DNA of 64,000 nt from Cladopsammia gracilis (GCA_022457155.1 JAJGOT010000508.1:98501-162500); one strand, 5' to 3'; shown: positions 30,980 through 44,330, counted from the stretch's first letter. Notes: generated by a model not told the origin, from the letters alone. Made by a program: numbers and translations.

Positions 30980-31061
30980 TTCAAATGTAGAGAAGTCAAC
31001 AAACAATGCCAACCACAAAGTCCTAAAATGAAGGATCACTGGAAGCGATCGTGGAAACTTG

Positions 31062-31208
31062 TCAGTCAGACATTTTAGGGCCTATGGCCTTAAATATTTT
31101 AAATTAACTGTGCTAGAGGGGGTACGAAATAGTAACGTTGCAATCAGAAGAGCTAGAGAAAGCTTTTGGATTAACAAATTGAAGCCCGCGATAAATAATT
31201 TACTGTAA
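31062..31208 (+). pseudogene. Penelope-like endonuclease C-terminal fragment, family D
   Basis: Frame SVRHFRAYGLKYFKLTVLEG, then VRNSN, RRARESFWINKLKPAINNLL and a stop at 31206-31208. It matches the last third of the family A and B endonucleases. The GIY-YIG half is deleted. Confidence 0.75.
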
Positions 31209-31405
31209 TCATGTTAAGTTCCTTGTAGTTGTGATCTTGTATTATTACCGTGACCTACTCTAAATTGACACGCGCGCGCGCGCCTTTAATCTATTTGAAC
31301 TTGACAAGTTATCGAGCTATTTCGTCATAGTTAACCGTTTATTGTAAGTGCATTATTTGAATTCATATTGACCTAACCGTTACCATTATTGTCAAACTAG
31401 TTTAC

Positions 31406-31442
31406 GCTCCTGACGAAGGCCGCGACGGCCGAAACGTAGAGC
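31406..31442 (+). ncRNA. Hammerhead ribozyme motif, family D
   Basis: GCTC, CTGACGA, AGGCCGCGACGGCC, GAAACGTA, GAGC. Core intact with C at the variable position 7. Confidence 0.85.
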
Positions 31443-31513
31443 AAATACAGCTAAAGACCTATATGAAGTTGGTTTCTTGACCTTTACAATTATTTTATAT
31501 ATATGACCTTTAC

Positions 31514-31565
<52 letters not shown>

Positions 31566-31737
31566 GTGTTGTGACAGGTTTCTCAAACAATGCTGTATGC
31601 CTTGTCGAAGACAGAGGATCACTCTAGTAAAGTGCGATCTTGTAGCTTGAAAAGGTTAATGTAGAATGAGTTGTAATTATCAAGCTTCCAACTCCATGTC
31701 TTGCCCGGGATGTCTTGACTTGATTGTGCTTTATTGA

Positions 31738-31772
31738 TCCTACGTTTCGGCCATCACGGCCTTCTTCAGGGG
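31738..31772 (-). ncRNA. Hammerhead ribozyme motif, family A
   Basis: Minus strand CTGAAGA, AGGCCGTGATGGCC, GAAACGTA. Stem I is weakened by one change at its outer base. Confidence 0.75.
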
Positions 31773-31841
31773 AGTTACAGGTGTGTTCCAAGTGTGTTCC
31801 AAGTGTGTTCCAAGTTACAAGTGTGTTACACACTTGTAACT

Positions 31842-31876
31842 CCCCTGAAGAAGGCCGTGATGGCCGAAACGTAGGG
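31842..31876 (+). ncRNA. Hammerhead ribozyme motif, family A
   Basis: Plus strand CCC, CTGAAGA, AGGCCGTGATGGCC, GAAACGTA, GGG. Core intact. Confidence 0.8.
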
Positions 31877-31896
31877 TCAATAAAGCACAATCAAGT

Positions 31897-31958
<62 letters not shown>

Positions 31959-32125
31959 ACCGTAGAACTTGTGAGGGGTCTCGCAAACAATGCAAATCCT
32001 TAACCAACGTTAAATGCTTGCTGGAGGATCACTAAAGCGATCGTGGACACTTGAAATAATCGTAAATAAAACCGAAAATGTGAGGGTCAAGAGTCCAACT
32101 CCAATGTAGCTTTGCTGGTTTATTC

Positions 32126-32162
32126 GCTCGACGTTTCGACCATAACGGTCTTCATCAGGAGC
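32126..32162 (-). ncRNA. Hammerhead ribozyme motif, family C (left)
   Basis: Minus strand GCTC, CTGATGA, AGACCGTTATGGTC, GAAACGTC, GAGC. GUC cleavage triplet. Core intact. Confidence 0.85.
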
Positions 32163-32183
32163 ATCTGAGGTATATACTCATAT

Positions 32184-32220
32184 GCTCCTGATGAAGACCG
32201 TTATGGTCGAAACGTCGAGC
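32184..32220 (+). ncRNA. Hammerhead ribozyme motif, family C (right)
   Basis: Plus strand GCTC, CTGATGA, AGACCGTTATGGTC, GAAACGTC, GAGC. Core intact. Confidence 0.85.
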
Positions 32221-32273
32221 GAATAAACCAGCAAAGCTACATTGGAGTTGGACTCTTGACCCTCACATTTTCG

Positions 32274-32361
<88 letters not shown>

Positions 32362-32544
32362 CGCTCGAATTCGCGCGGCTCAGCTCCCGAGGGACGACAA
32401 ATTTATTAACCTCGCGAAGCTCGAGCCGAAGGGTTCGGCCCTTTGCTTCGCGAGGAGGAACAACACGTATTTATTAAAACGACCTGCTTGTACTCTTATA
32501 TATGCAGGAACACGGTAAAGTGTATTATTTTACTCAAATAAATT

Positions 32545-33074
32545 AAAATAAATGATATAAAAGCATTTCCAGGTGTTCTTCAACGTTGCTGGGAAAAATA
32601 TGTTTGTTTCTTTTTCCCAGCATAACACAAAGGGAAATTTCCAGCCAGCTGGATAAAAAAATGTCTGTTTCCAAGCCAGCAATTAAAAAAAAAATGAATA
32701 AATGAAAAGAATAATAATAAGTTACCAAAAGGGCTTGGGAACTAATGAAACATTAATGGGAAATTATTTAAAGCTTTTAGTTTATTGTTTTGTACATTTA
32801 CTGCTGTCTCCAACTTAACCTGTTCGGGTATCTCTAAGTACTGCTTAAATTTGTTACTACGAAGCTGAACCCTTTTAAGCCCCAAAGTGTCCTCCGATTT
32901 TCGATCCAGTCTCTTTTCGATCTGCTCAAGTTAGCCAGTACAATTTGTTCTTGCGACTCCTTTTTGAAGTCAACCAACGCAAAAATGGTAATTAAAAAAC
33001 TATGTACAGAATATTTTGCCAGCCAGCAAGAATTCCGCTGGGGAACAGACAAAGTGAGGAACAGATTCGTTGGG
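32545..33074 (+). repeat. Dispersed repeat, uninterrupted copy
   Basis: About 530 bp, from AAAGCATTTCCAGGTGTTC to ATTCGTTGGGTGCCCCTGA. The same sequence occurs, in four pieces, at 46474-54680. It gives the pre-insertion state for three transposons there. Confidence 0.8.
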
Positions 33075-33143
33075 TGCCCCTGAATATTTATCCAGCCATA
33101 TTCAACATGTTAAATATCGAACTACTGTTCATGTTCTTTTTAG

Positions 33144-33449
33144 GTATACCCAACTGTACTGTATCTGCATACTTGTGACTTGGAGACAGTTTACAACATC
33201 ACCATCACACCCACAATACCGGTTCGTTGTCAAGACCATAGATGCCCGGAAATAACTTTTGCAACGCCTCCGGAAGTGAATGTTCTAGATTCGTCCTGTT
33301 TAGTTAAGCTGCAGGGAACCAATCCTGTTGAAATAAAACTTAAACCTGCTTGCAAACATGGAGTAACTGAAGGGCTCAAACCTATAATTCCAAAAATACA
33401 TACATACAGCAAAGTTTGGAACAAAAACGTTGAGCTTCCCACAATCTGG
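33144..33449 (+). CDS. Exon of a probable VWD/VWDE-like extracellular protein
   Basis: Preceded by TGTTCTTTTTAG and followed by GTAAGT; 306 bp, phase 0 at both ends. It encodes VYPTVLYLHTCDLETVYNIT onward, with Cys at CQDHRCPEITF and SSCLVKL, and ends ELPTIW. The Cys spacing and the RCPE...LPTIW pattern recall the region upstream of the VWD domain in von Willebrand factor D and EGF domain proteins. No stop occurs in the frame. The product would be secreted or membrane-anchored. Family assignment is tentative, strengthened by the next exon. Confidence 0.55.
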
Positions 33450-33949
33450 GTAAGTATACCAGTTAAGTTGGTATATATTAATGTATTTATCATATCTACG
33501 TATTAAATGGGCGTGAGATGCTGCATAGTTAAACATGCAGTGAATTGATAAGTCTAAGTTGCTTTAATATGCATTGTAAAATTCATTAATAATTCATAAG
33601 CATTATGACCAATAAATAGGCAGTATTTGAGTCACATGTATACCTTTGTAAACCCCAATAAAAATCAACTGTCTGAAAGCACGGGGAGGGTTTGAAAAGG
33701 TAGCAGGGAAAGGCAGGGGTTGATGAATTATCAATTAGTAGAATTATAAATAGGATTCATTTTTTACAAAGATCTCTAACTCCCCTAATTAGTATGCTTA
33801 ACTTTAATAAAGACGAGTCCTGTAAATTTGAACAAAGTTTATTAATCAATCACTAGTTTGACATATCAATCACTAGTTTGATATAACAAAGAATAATAAA
33901 CTGCATTTAGAATTTCATATTTCTATTGTCTACATACAATCTAAACGTT

Positions 33950-34039
33950 TACATGCCTGCAAATATTACTTTTTCTCGTAGCAAAAGTTGATAGCGCAGT
34001 TGTTAAATACTGAATTGGCACAAAAATTATCGATATTAC
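33950..34039 (-). other. Intron start downstream of the antisense exon
   Basis: The minus-strand frame stays open past the GTAATA donor-like site at 34039-34034 but loses protein-like character. It is treated as intron. Confidence 0.25.
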
Positions 34040-34309
34040 TTCGCCAACGAACTTGCTCAACCAAAAGTTTAGCGTATTTGGCGACATGTGCTCTAGTGGA
34101 ACGGTCAGATCTTGAACATCTTCGCATTTCAGATCGGCCACTCCAACAACTTCTAACATTGCACATGTATTTTGCCATCGCTGCTGCCATTCCTCGAAGA
34201 CTTTTCTACCCCATTTAGTGTTGTATCGTGTTGCTTTCGGAGTGGCTTCCGACACCAAACTGGTCTCTTCTTCTTTACTCTTTGCCGGAGAGCGAAACCG
34301 ACCAGCCAT
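34040..34309 (-). CDS. First exon of a Crypton/QRICH1-like tyrosine-recombinase-type protein, antisense
   Basis: ATG at 34309. 90 codons, to a GTAATA donor. After a Ser/Lys/Glu-rich start (AGRFRSPAKSKEEE) comes ATRYNTKWGRKVFEEWQQRW, a Trp-rich helical motif, then VPLEHMSPNTLNFWLSKFVG. This pattern is typical of the N-terminal domain of Crypton-derived proteins (QRICH1, ZMYM2-4 type, DUF3504-like), which are numerous in cnidarians. It lies between two exons of the VWD-like gene on the other strand. The catalytic part is not in view. Confidence 0.5.
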
Positions 34310-34446
34310 GTTTCTACTCCAAAAGCTATATGAAAATGAATTGAGCACTAAATTCAATGGTAAATATTTCCAAACTCCTATGGGACAACTCCACGCCGAC
34401 GTGATTAACATAACAGACACAATCTATTGTCACGGTTTCATTTCAC

Positions 34447-34550
34447 AAGTAAGATAAAATATTCGCGTCCGACCTTTATGGGCTTTAAAACGGCTCGCCT
34501 ACGGCTCGCCGTTTTAAATGCCCATAAAGGTCTCCCGCTCATATTTTATC
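34447..34550. repeat. Palindrome in the intron of the VWD-like gene
   Basis: GATAAAATATTCGCGTC, CCTTTATGGGC and AAAACGGC are inverted around CTCGCCTACGGCTCG. Confidence 0.65.
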
Positions 34551-34594
34551 TATTACTTAGATACATATTTTAACTCTCTATCTTTATCTTCAAG

Positions 34595-34683
34595 GTAATT
34601 ATAAGAAATAAAACAGAAATACACCAGTGCTTATCGTGTGGAGATCCACATTATCATCCATTGCAACCTAACAACTTTGGATG
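34595..34683 (+). CDS. Second exon of the VWD-like gene (start of VWD domain)
   Basis: Preceded by TTTATCTTCAAG. The phase continues from 33449. It encodes VIIRNKTEIHQCLSCGDPHY then HPLQPNNFG. The CxSxGDPHY motif opens the von Willebrand factor type D domain. The donor is either the GTTAGT at 34684 or the GTAAGA at 34697. Later exons are not recognised in the window. Confidence 0.55.
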
Positions 34684-34851
34684 GTTAGTATGTTTTGTAA
34701 GAACCTTTGTTTCGTTGCAGGTAATTCATTTGTTTACGTGTTTAAAAGGAAGTGTGGAAAGTGGAGCTATGTTTTGCATGCCTACCATAAAACAATTTTC
34801 GTATAACCTAGCCTACAGCTTGGTTTCTTATTATTTAAACCCCTCCTTAAA

Positions 34852-35321
34852 GGCTGGTTCTCATATAATCGTCCCGGTCGTCCCGGTCGTCCGAGTCGTT
34901 TCAAAAAGTGCACGGACGACCGGGACGATTATATGAGAACACTTCTGAGACAAACCGGGACGATCGCAAACGACCCGGACGACTGGGACGATCGCGGTCG
35001 CTTGGATAGAACTGTGTTCTATCCGGACAACTGAGACGATCGTGAATAATCGGGGACGATCATATGAGAACTACTCTCAGGCGACCGGGACGACTGCGGC
35101 GATAGAAGCAACCCAAATCTACCCCAGAATGCAGTATTATTGCCCAAAACATGTTGTCGGACACAGTTTACGACCGCGCTATTGACGTTCGAGACGACCA
35201 GGACGACCATATGAGAACCCAAATCGCTTGAGTCGTCCCGATCGTCTGAGTCGTTTGCAAAAAAACTTTTGAAACGACTCGGACGACCGGGACGACCGGG
35301 ACGATTATATGAGAACCAGCC
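34852..35321. mobile_element. 470-bp MITE with GTCGTCCCGG-type repeats
   Basis: GGCTGGTTCTCATATAATCG at left is inverted at right. The interior is packed with GACGACCGGGACGA and its inverse. The target duplication is not evident. Confidence 0.65.
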
Positions 35322-35334
35322 ATAAGAGTATTAC

Positions 35335-35701
35335 TCTGCAAACTTTGGCCGGCAACCGTGCCTCACCGATTTGGCTGAAATTCAGCATGTAGACTTGGTT
35401 TAGGGTCCAAAAAAGGAATGGTTTGGTTTCAAGGTTTCAAGGTTTAAGGTTTCAATTCTTTTTACTTTAGAAAATATTAATAATGCCGTCTTGGGGTAAA
35501 AGAAATTCATCAGCGCATCTTGTTCCTTGCCATTTCGATTTAGAACTAGTCCTTTTGCCTAAACGTAGATTGTTTATATATAAATTGATTTTATAACTAA
35601 AATCCAACCCTTTTTAGAGCCAACCCAACGGCCCGAGCGAGATTCGAACCCGGGCCTTTCGGCTTTAAGTCTGCGCCTTACACCACTCGAACACCGTGAC
35701 C
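35335..35701 (-). mobile_element. SINE with tRNA-Leu-like head
   Basis: The head at about 35629-35701 (minus) has A box GAGTGGTGTAAGG, a CTTAA anticodon region and B box GGTTCGAATCTC. The body shares blocks with 57110-57605 (TTTATATATAAACAATCTACG; GACCCTAAACCAAGTCTACATG). Confidence 0.6.
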
Positions 35702-36163
35702 ACTGACTTGAGGTGGGATAAATTTTATTACTTGAAGGTAGATAACCATCAAAATGCGTGTCATGTAAGACTCCAGCTTATTGTTGTTTATATTCGTTTG
35801 CACCAATTTAGTTATTGTTATCGCTGGATTCACGCTGTTCTCGCTCGCGCCGTTCTTTTTTTTCTTTCTTCTCGGGACTGAACATTATGAAAGTGGTGTA
35901 CTGTATTTTTCTTTTTGCGTTTGTCAAAAAATCCTTACGTTTAATTAAAAAAAAAAATTGAACCGTGTCATTGTGAAAACATGAGCTTACCGCAATATTG
36001 CGTTATGCGTTAGCATTTCTTATTCACGGGTTGGTGGTTATTCACCGGTTAATGGTTGCTCGAAAATTATCAATTAATGAATTGATATCCCCTGATATCG
36101 AGTGAACGTTATACGAAATGGCATCTGGCTGTAATGGCAATAATGGTCTGTTATAACTAAGAA
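35702..36163. other. No gene; dispersed repeat
   Basis: The stretch 36040-36160 recurs inverted at 54690-54810 (ATCAATTAATGAATTGATAT). Part of 35975-36030 recurs inverted at about 41450-41515. Confidence 0.4.
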
Positions 36164-36170
36164 TTGCGAT

Positions 36171-37097
36171 GCGCCGTGTTTAAATGCCTGGCAGCCGGGC
36201 AAGGTCTCAAATAGACTAAATGCCCGGCAGTCAGAAATTTTCACAAAATTTTCACTGAAAGGTTCTTTCAAACCTTTTGAGAGTATTCGATGTTCGTTTA
36301 GAAATGTCAAGCGCTTCCAAAAATTATTTTGCTTTTCCAGTTGACGAAATATCCAAGCTTGGGCATACTATAAGATCGCTATGTTCTCGACACTTAGAAA
36401 ATTTCTGCTGAGACTCGCAGTCAGAAATTTTCACAGAATTTTTGACTGAGCGTCTCACTCAAACCTCTTAAGAATATTCAAAGTTCGTTTAGAAATGTCA
36501 AGCGATTCCCAAAATTAATATGATTTTCCAGTTGACGAAATAGCCAAGCTTCGGCATACTATAAGATCGCTATGTTCACGACACTTACCCCCCCCCCCCC
36601 CCCCCTGCTTTATAGAACATTTCTGCACAGACTGCCGGGCACGGTCTGAAATAGACTAAATGCCCGGCAGTGAGAAAATGTTCTAAGTGTCCTGAACATA
36701 GCTAGCGATCTTATAGTATGCACAAGCTTGGCTATTTCGTCAACTGGAAAATCAAAATAATTTTGGACATTTTGGGTATCGCTTGGCATTTCTAAACGAA
36801 CTTTGGATACCCTTAAGAGGTTTGAGTGAGACGTTCAGTCGTAATTCTGTGAAACTTTCTGACTGAGAGTCTCAGTGTCGAGAACATAGCGATCTTATAG
36901 TATGCCCAAGCTTGGATATTTCGTCAACTGGAAAAGCAAAATAATTTTTGGAAGCGCTTGACATTTCTAAACGAACATCGAATACTCTTAAAAGGTTTGA
37001 AAGAGCCTTTCAGTGAAAATTTTGTAAAAATTTCTCACTGCCGGGCATTTAGTCTATTTGAGACCTTGCCCGGCTGCCGGGCATTTAGACACGGCAC
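36171..37097. mobile_element. Foldback element with 7-bp duplication
   Basis: Long imperfect inverted arms (GCCGTGTTTAAATGCC; CCAGTTGACGAAAT) with an internal direct duplication and a central C tract. The flanks carry TTGCGAT at 36164-36170 and 37098-37104. Non-coding. Confidence 0.6.
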
Positions 37098-37104
37098 TTG
37101 CGAT

Positions 37105-38638
37105 TGAATAAAAACAAATCGTTACCAACGGTCATTTTGTTATTCATATTGCGGCATATAAATATACGTCGAATGCAAAATGGCAGATATTTTGCTCTCA
37201 GTTCCCTTACTTTAATCACATCATTACGAAATGAACTCGGAAACAATTAAAGGGCTCATAAAGCCATCTCGTTAATGCGTTGAAACATGAGGTTAAAAAA
37301 AGAATCTAAAATAAATATAAAATAAATATGGTAAAGATGACGTTGTAGAATCAGACATTATGTAGAAAATGCGAGGCGCAGTAGTCAACTGGATATGGTT
37401 CTTGGCAGGATAGAGAAGATTGAGAGAACTTGGTTTGAAAATTCGTGTTGGTGCAAGTCAAAAAAAGTTATGAGTAACAAAGAATCACGAGTGTGAATGT
37501 AAATAATTTTGGTGTTAGTGAAGTGAAAGTGAAAGACTTTTCCCGCCTTGCTAGCTAATTGACGATGAAAATGTGTTGTTGGTTCAATTTACACAGTGCA
37601 TTTTCAGTTATTCATTGTCTATTTTCTGTTGGGATATTTGACAATGGAAAAGACTTTCTAAATCAAATACAATAGATTGCCGCAATTTCAAAACAATTAA
37701 AAGCCCACATCGATAATACGTCACGTGCAATGACTTTATATTAATTATCAAAATATCAATTGCCACAACAAATGGTGACTGAATCTTTAATATTCTTTAA
37801 AGTAAGGCCCGATTCAAACATTGAACTTCACATGTGCCGAATCTAATGGAAGGAGGCCGTAACAACATGCCATTTCTCTAGAGCTGCCTTTCCCCATGCC
37901 AGGACAATTTGAGCTATGTTTAGCAGACATCGCGCCATCAGCCATTTCTTTTTCAACTCTCCAGCAGTATTCGAAAATAGAACGAAAGTCAAAATTTATG
38001 GTATTTTGCTGTTCCTACTCTTGCATAATGAAACGGAAAGTTTTGTAGTTAGCTAAAGTATCAAGTCTGCTGTTTTATATATTTTGACGTGAAAAATGGC
38101 GGGAAAATGGTGATCACGTGGTCATTTTTCGGTCACGTCTGCTATGGACGCACTTATATAGAAAATATTGGGTATGGAGCGGATAAACAGGGCACCACTC
38201 CTGGCGGTCACTTTTTTAGTTTCCCTTAGATCGAAATGAGGTTCATGACAGGCCTGCACCGACTCCGCTATGTGGTTTTGCGGTTGCGATGCATTTATAT
38301 TAGCTTTCAAAGTTTGGCTGTTATGAGTCGTGTCGTTAAGTGATTTACGTCTTGTATGATGTGTTAGGCGGCGTTTTGTAAATAGTTTTCAGGAATGGTT
38401 GGTTTTGAACGAAACTCCATTTTTCATCAGTATTTGTTTAAGGTTTTTCAGTCGTGGGTGAAATGTTGTGACAAAAGGCGTTATTATCTCGCGAGTTTTT
38501 TTCGTTTTGTTTCAATGCCAATTGCGTTCCGGCAAAAGTGAAATTCAGAATACCAGTGCATTTAGGAGGGTGCTGATGGGGTTAACAGTTAACAGACAAT
38601 TGCCCAAAAATATAGTAGTTAACTGATAAATGAAAAGC
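37105..38638. other. No recognised gene
   Basis: AT-rich, with short ORFs only. 38090-38300 is GC-richer but no protein family is visible. Confidence 0.3.
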
Positions 38639-38903
38639 TACCGTATTTTCTCTATTAAATGCCCCCGGCGTTTATTTCAAACTTGGCCTTGTGGACCCGG
38701 CGTTTCTTTGTATCAGCAGTTTTTTCTCGCCCGCCATTTTTTAAGAAAGGGTTATTATTCGTTTTTCTTGGCAGCCTTGTACCTTGCCCTTAAATCTTAA
38801 GTTTATTATACCTCAAACAAACGTTTGAGGAGCTTACTTACAACTTCCTCGATTATACCCGGCGTTTATTCGGGGCCCGGCGTTTAATCGAGAAAATACG
38901 GTA
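38639..38903. mobile_element. TA-flanked MITE
   Basis: CCGTATTTTCTCTATTAAATGCC and its inverse (three mismatches) at the ends, each next to TA. A mariner-like origin is possible. Confidence 0.6.
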
Positions 38904-39198
38904 ACAGTTAAGTGACATTCTATTAATTATACTAAATTAACGATTGTTGTTGTTAATAAAAGCAACATAGTTTTTTCCTAACAGCAAAGCTATTTTGTGA
39001 CTTTTACCTGCCTCGCTGCGTGACCAGGTGACATATTAACCGATATTATATGCGAAAGGTACCAGGGTCGTAGAGCGTTGACCTTGATCTCCGTGATGGC
39101 GTCGAGTGGCGTGGTCAAAGTTATTCTGAGTTTTTATCGAGATGATGACAAAGGATCGGCATTCGAATGACACATAAGTCGCATACCGTTTGACATGA

Positions 39199-39371
39199 CA
39201 AAGCACAATTCAATGGACATATAATCAAACAATAAGCGGAAAGTTTGGACTCGGTGCGTTTGATTTAAAGTTGTTCCGATTAGAGAAGATCGATGGGAAA
39301 GCTGTTACAAAGGCTCAGTTGGAAATGGAGCTACCTTTTCTAATGGGAAGTGCGACAAGTGAGATACATGG
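39199..39371 (+). other. Possible exon, unassigned
   Basis: The open frame reads SGKFGLGAFDLKLFRLEKID, GKAVTKAQLEMELPFLMGSA, TSEIHG, then a GTGTGT donor-like site. The composition is protein-like. No family is recognised and no clear acceptor is seen. Confidence 0.35.
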
Positions 39372-39459
39372 TGTGTATTTTGTTTCGTCATTTTGTCCTA
39401 GCACGCGAACGCGGGTTGACCCCGGGGTTGACCACACGAGCCCTTTTCAGTGTTAGATT

Positions 39460-42015
<2,556 letters not shown>

Positions 42016-43388
42016 CCGCTCTCGACTGTCTTAGCTTCCGCCGCTTACTTTCAGTGCCCTTACGTAAACAAATGAACTGTTTTGCAGCCTTATTTTAGCG
42101 CCCAACCTTCTTGTTTTATCATATGTATTAAAGCCAGGTGATATTGCATCGGACGTCATCACTTTTTCTCATTGAAAGATTGAACTCATCAGCTTACAAC
42201 TTCTTACTGTAAGACAACCTTAATTTGTAGTTTTCATAAGAGATTTGTCTTCTTTCCAAACGCATTTTCCATCAGTGGCACGAGGGAAGTCTCCATCAGA
42301 AAACTCCAAGAATATAACTACCTTCTAAGAAAACGAAATGTGCTTTACTGAATGAACATTTGAATTGTCACTCAGTTGTTGTAATTAAACCCTCCCTTTC
42401 TTTAATATATCCCCGGCTTATTATTGAACGCTTCCAGTAAAATAGTGTTTTTGTGTCCGCTCAGATTGAAAAAAAAAACAACTTGTTATTCAAAATCTAC
42501 GACAATCCTACATATAAATTCACATGTCGAGGGTTTGCCCCCGAAATGTACGGTCAAGCGGCACTCATAACCAAAACTGTAACGCACAGCCGAACCCGCC
42601 ATCCTTCCCCAATTTTCTATTCAGATTTAGCTCCCTTCCGTGGCCAATTTACGGATTTATTCCTTTTCTTATCTTAAAGGCGACTTGGCCTTGTTTATGA
42701 AAATGGGTAATCACCTCAAATAACCGCTCTTCCGGTTCTCTCCAACTGCCACCTCCGACCCCCACCCCCACACATCCCAGTTTTTATAATCTGCTTCTTT
42801 CTTGATTTTCCCGGTGAAATGGATTTTTAAATTACAAAGTAAAATTGTGTTGATGTGTTTGCTAACTTAAATCGAGATCGGCAGCTTTTTTCATATCAGT
42901 ACCACTTTTTGACGAACGAGTTTTGCGGACGCGATGCAAACAGGAAATGGGGATGTTTATTTCAGACCTGCGATCCAGCATCCCCAGCATGCAGTTCTCT
43001 GCCTCTTTTACGCAACGTTCCGCCCGTGGGGGAGGGGGGGGGGGGTGGACTCTAAGACCCTTAACCCTTAACCCAACCCTATTCCTATTCTAGACCAAAC
43101 ACCGAAAAACCCTACCCTATCCTAGACCTATTCCAGTCTCGCTATTTTCCAGAAACTCGTTCACAATCACAGTCTAAGATGCCAGGGGTCAGTAGCAATG
43201 CCGTAAACAGCTCGCCGTACCGATTTATAAATGCCATTTGCCAGTAAACCTCGTCTGGACTAAATTCTTCACGCAACTGCTCACTTTCGCGGAATATGAT
43301 ATCCCATTCTAGACCAAAAATCTCTGATTACTATACCCTATCCCAGACTAAAAGGGCGGGAAATCATACCCTTGACAGCGGCACATAC
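42016..43388. other. No recognised gene
   Basis: Contains a G tract at 43030-43045, a short ACCCTTAACCCTTAACCC run at about 43058 and degenerate CCCTATTCTAGACC repeats to 43340, probably a decayed MITE (GCGGCACATACC also near 43380). Confidence 0.35.
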
Positions 43389-44330
43389 CTATTCCAGTCT
43401 CGTTTGGGAGAAAAGGCACTTTTCAAGATTAAGCGTGAGACCTCTTTCTACCAGCCGGTCGAGCACTTGCTTGACTCTCTGGTTATGTTCGGCTTTGTCT
43501 TTTCCCCTGACTAGAATATCGTCCATTCGGCACTTCACCCCTTCAGTTCCAGACAGTTCCTTATGCATCCTTTTTTGGAAGTGTTCATGGGCAGATGATA
43601 TTCCGAAAGGCAAACGCTTGAACATGAATCTGCCGAATGGCCTGATAAACGTGGTTAACTTGTAGCTTTCCGGGTTTAGGACTATTTGGTGAAAGCCAGA
43701 GTTCGCATCTAGCTTGGAGAACACTGTCCCTTCCGTTATGCTTCCCAGTGTCTCTTCAACTGTTGGCATGTGGTAGATTTCTTGACGGACTGCCTGGTTT
43801 AGCTTTGTATGACTGATCTACGCATATTCGTACATTGCCATTTGCCTTTGGTACAACCACAAATGGCGAACACCAGTCTGTTGGCTCGTCTACTGGTTCA
43901 ATGACGTCCAGCTGAAGCATTCGTTCAATTTCCTCCTGTAACTTCTTCATAAGTGGTTATGGTACCCGCCTTGGGGCTCTCAGACGGAAGGGCGTTGCGT
44001 TCTCCTGTAGATGAATTGTGTGCTCGTCCTCAAGTTTGCCTAAGCCTTGGAAGAGTGTTGGATACTGGTTGACAATGTCCTCCTTTGTATCAAATCTAAG
44101 TGGGCTGCTATCGGACGAAGGCTCACGCTGAATTGTTTTGATGCTGTATGTTCCTGGAATCTCGTGAATTAGACCAAGACCTTCGTGGCTTTTTCGAGTG
44201 AAAAGTGGGCGCCCTCGTCATAGAGTTTCAACTTGTAACTGTCTTCAGTGTAAGAAAAGGTCAGTTTGTCTCTCACTGCCTGCTCCAGAAAATCGGCGGG
44301 AAACTTGCACTCGGCGGCTCTTTCTTTCTC
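43389..44330 (-). pseudogene. Ty3/gypsy protease-reverse transcriptase region, broken
   Basis: Minus strand. A linker with LFQGLGKLEDEHTI is followed by RT: MLQLDVIEPVDEPTDWCSPF, VVVPKANGNVRICVD (43756-43950), then in another frame FSKLDANSGFHQI, FKRLPFGISSAHEHFQK, CRMDDILVRG (the YxDD site, here MDD) and LNLEKCLF (43389-43769). A frame break lies near 43760-43800. RNase H and integrase are missing to the left. Belongs with the gag at 44959-45387. Confidence 0.8.

Larger units (their letters stand above)
30979..31500 (+). mobile_element. Penelope-like element fragment, family D
   Basis: Holds an endonuclease C-terminal fragment, an untranslated stretch with (CG)n, and a hammerhead motif on the plus strand. 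(TA)n lies on both sides. Confidence 0.7.
31567..31900. mobile_element. Head-to-head family A Penelope ends
   Basis: A reverse-oriented end (31567-31800) is followed by a forward one (31820-31900), with three direct AGTGTGTTCCA repeats between. Each contains a hammerhead. No coding remains. Confidence 0.75.
31953..32278. mobile_element. Head-to-head family C Penelope ends
   Basis: 31953-32175 matches 21811-22190. The forward arm 32180-32278 is its inverse, leaving only about 21 bp between the two hammerheads. Flanked by (TA)n on both sides. Confidence 0.75.
22838..32345. repeat. Fourteen (TA)n tracts punctuating the Penelope cluster
   Basis: (TA)n runs of 20-80 bp lie at about 22838-22916, 23684-23745, 24291-24342, 25660-25725, 27001-27020, 28470-28490, 28702-28765, 28849-28915, 30173-30253, 30472-30510, 30931-30978, 31517-31566, 31901-31953 and 32277-32345. 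Almost every Penelope-like fragment begins or ends at one of them. Confidence 0.9.

Noticed and set aside
35629..35701. Functional tRNA-Leu gene
   Set aside because: Acceptor ends do not pair well and the sequence continues into a repeat body shared with another locus.
43058..43080. Telomere or interstitial telomeric repeat
   Set aside because: Only two to three TTAACCC-like units, within degenerate CCCTA-type MITE repeats.
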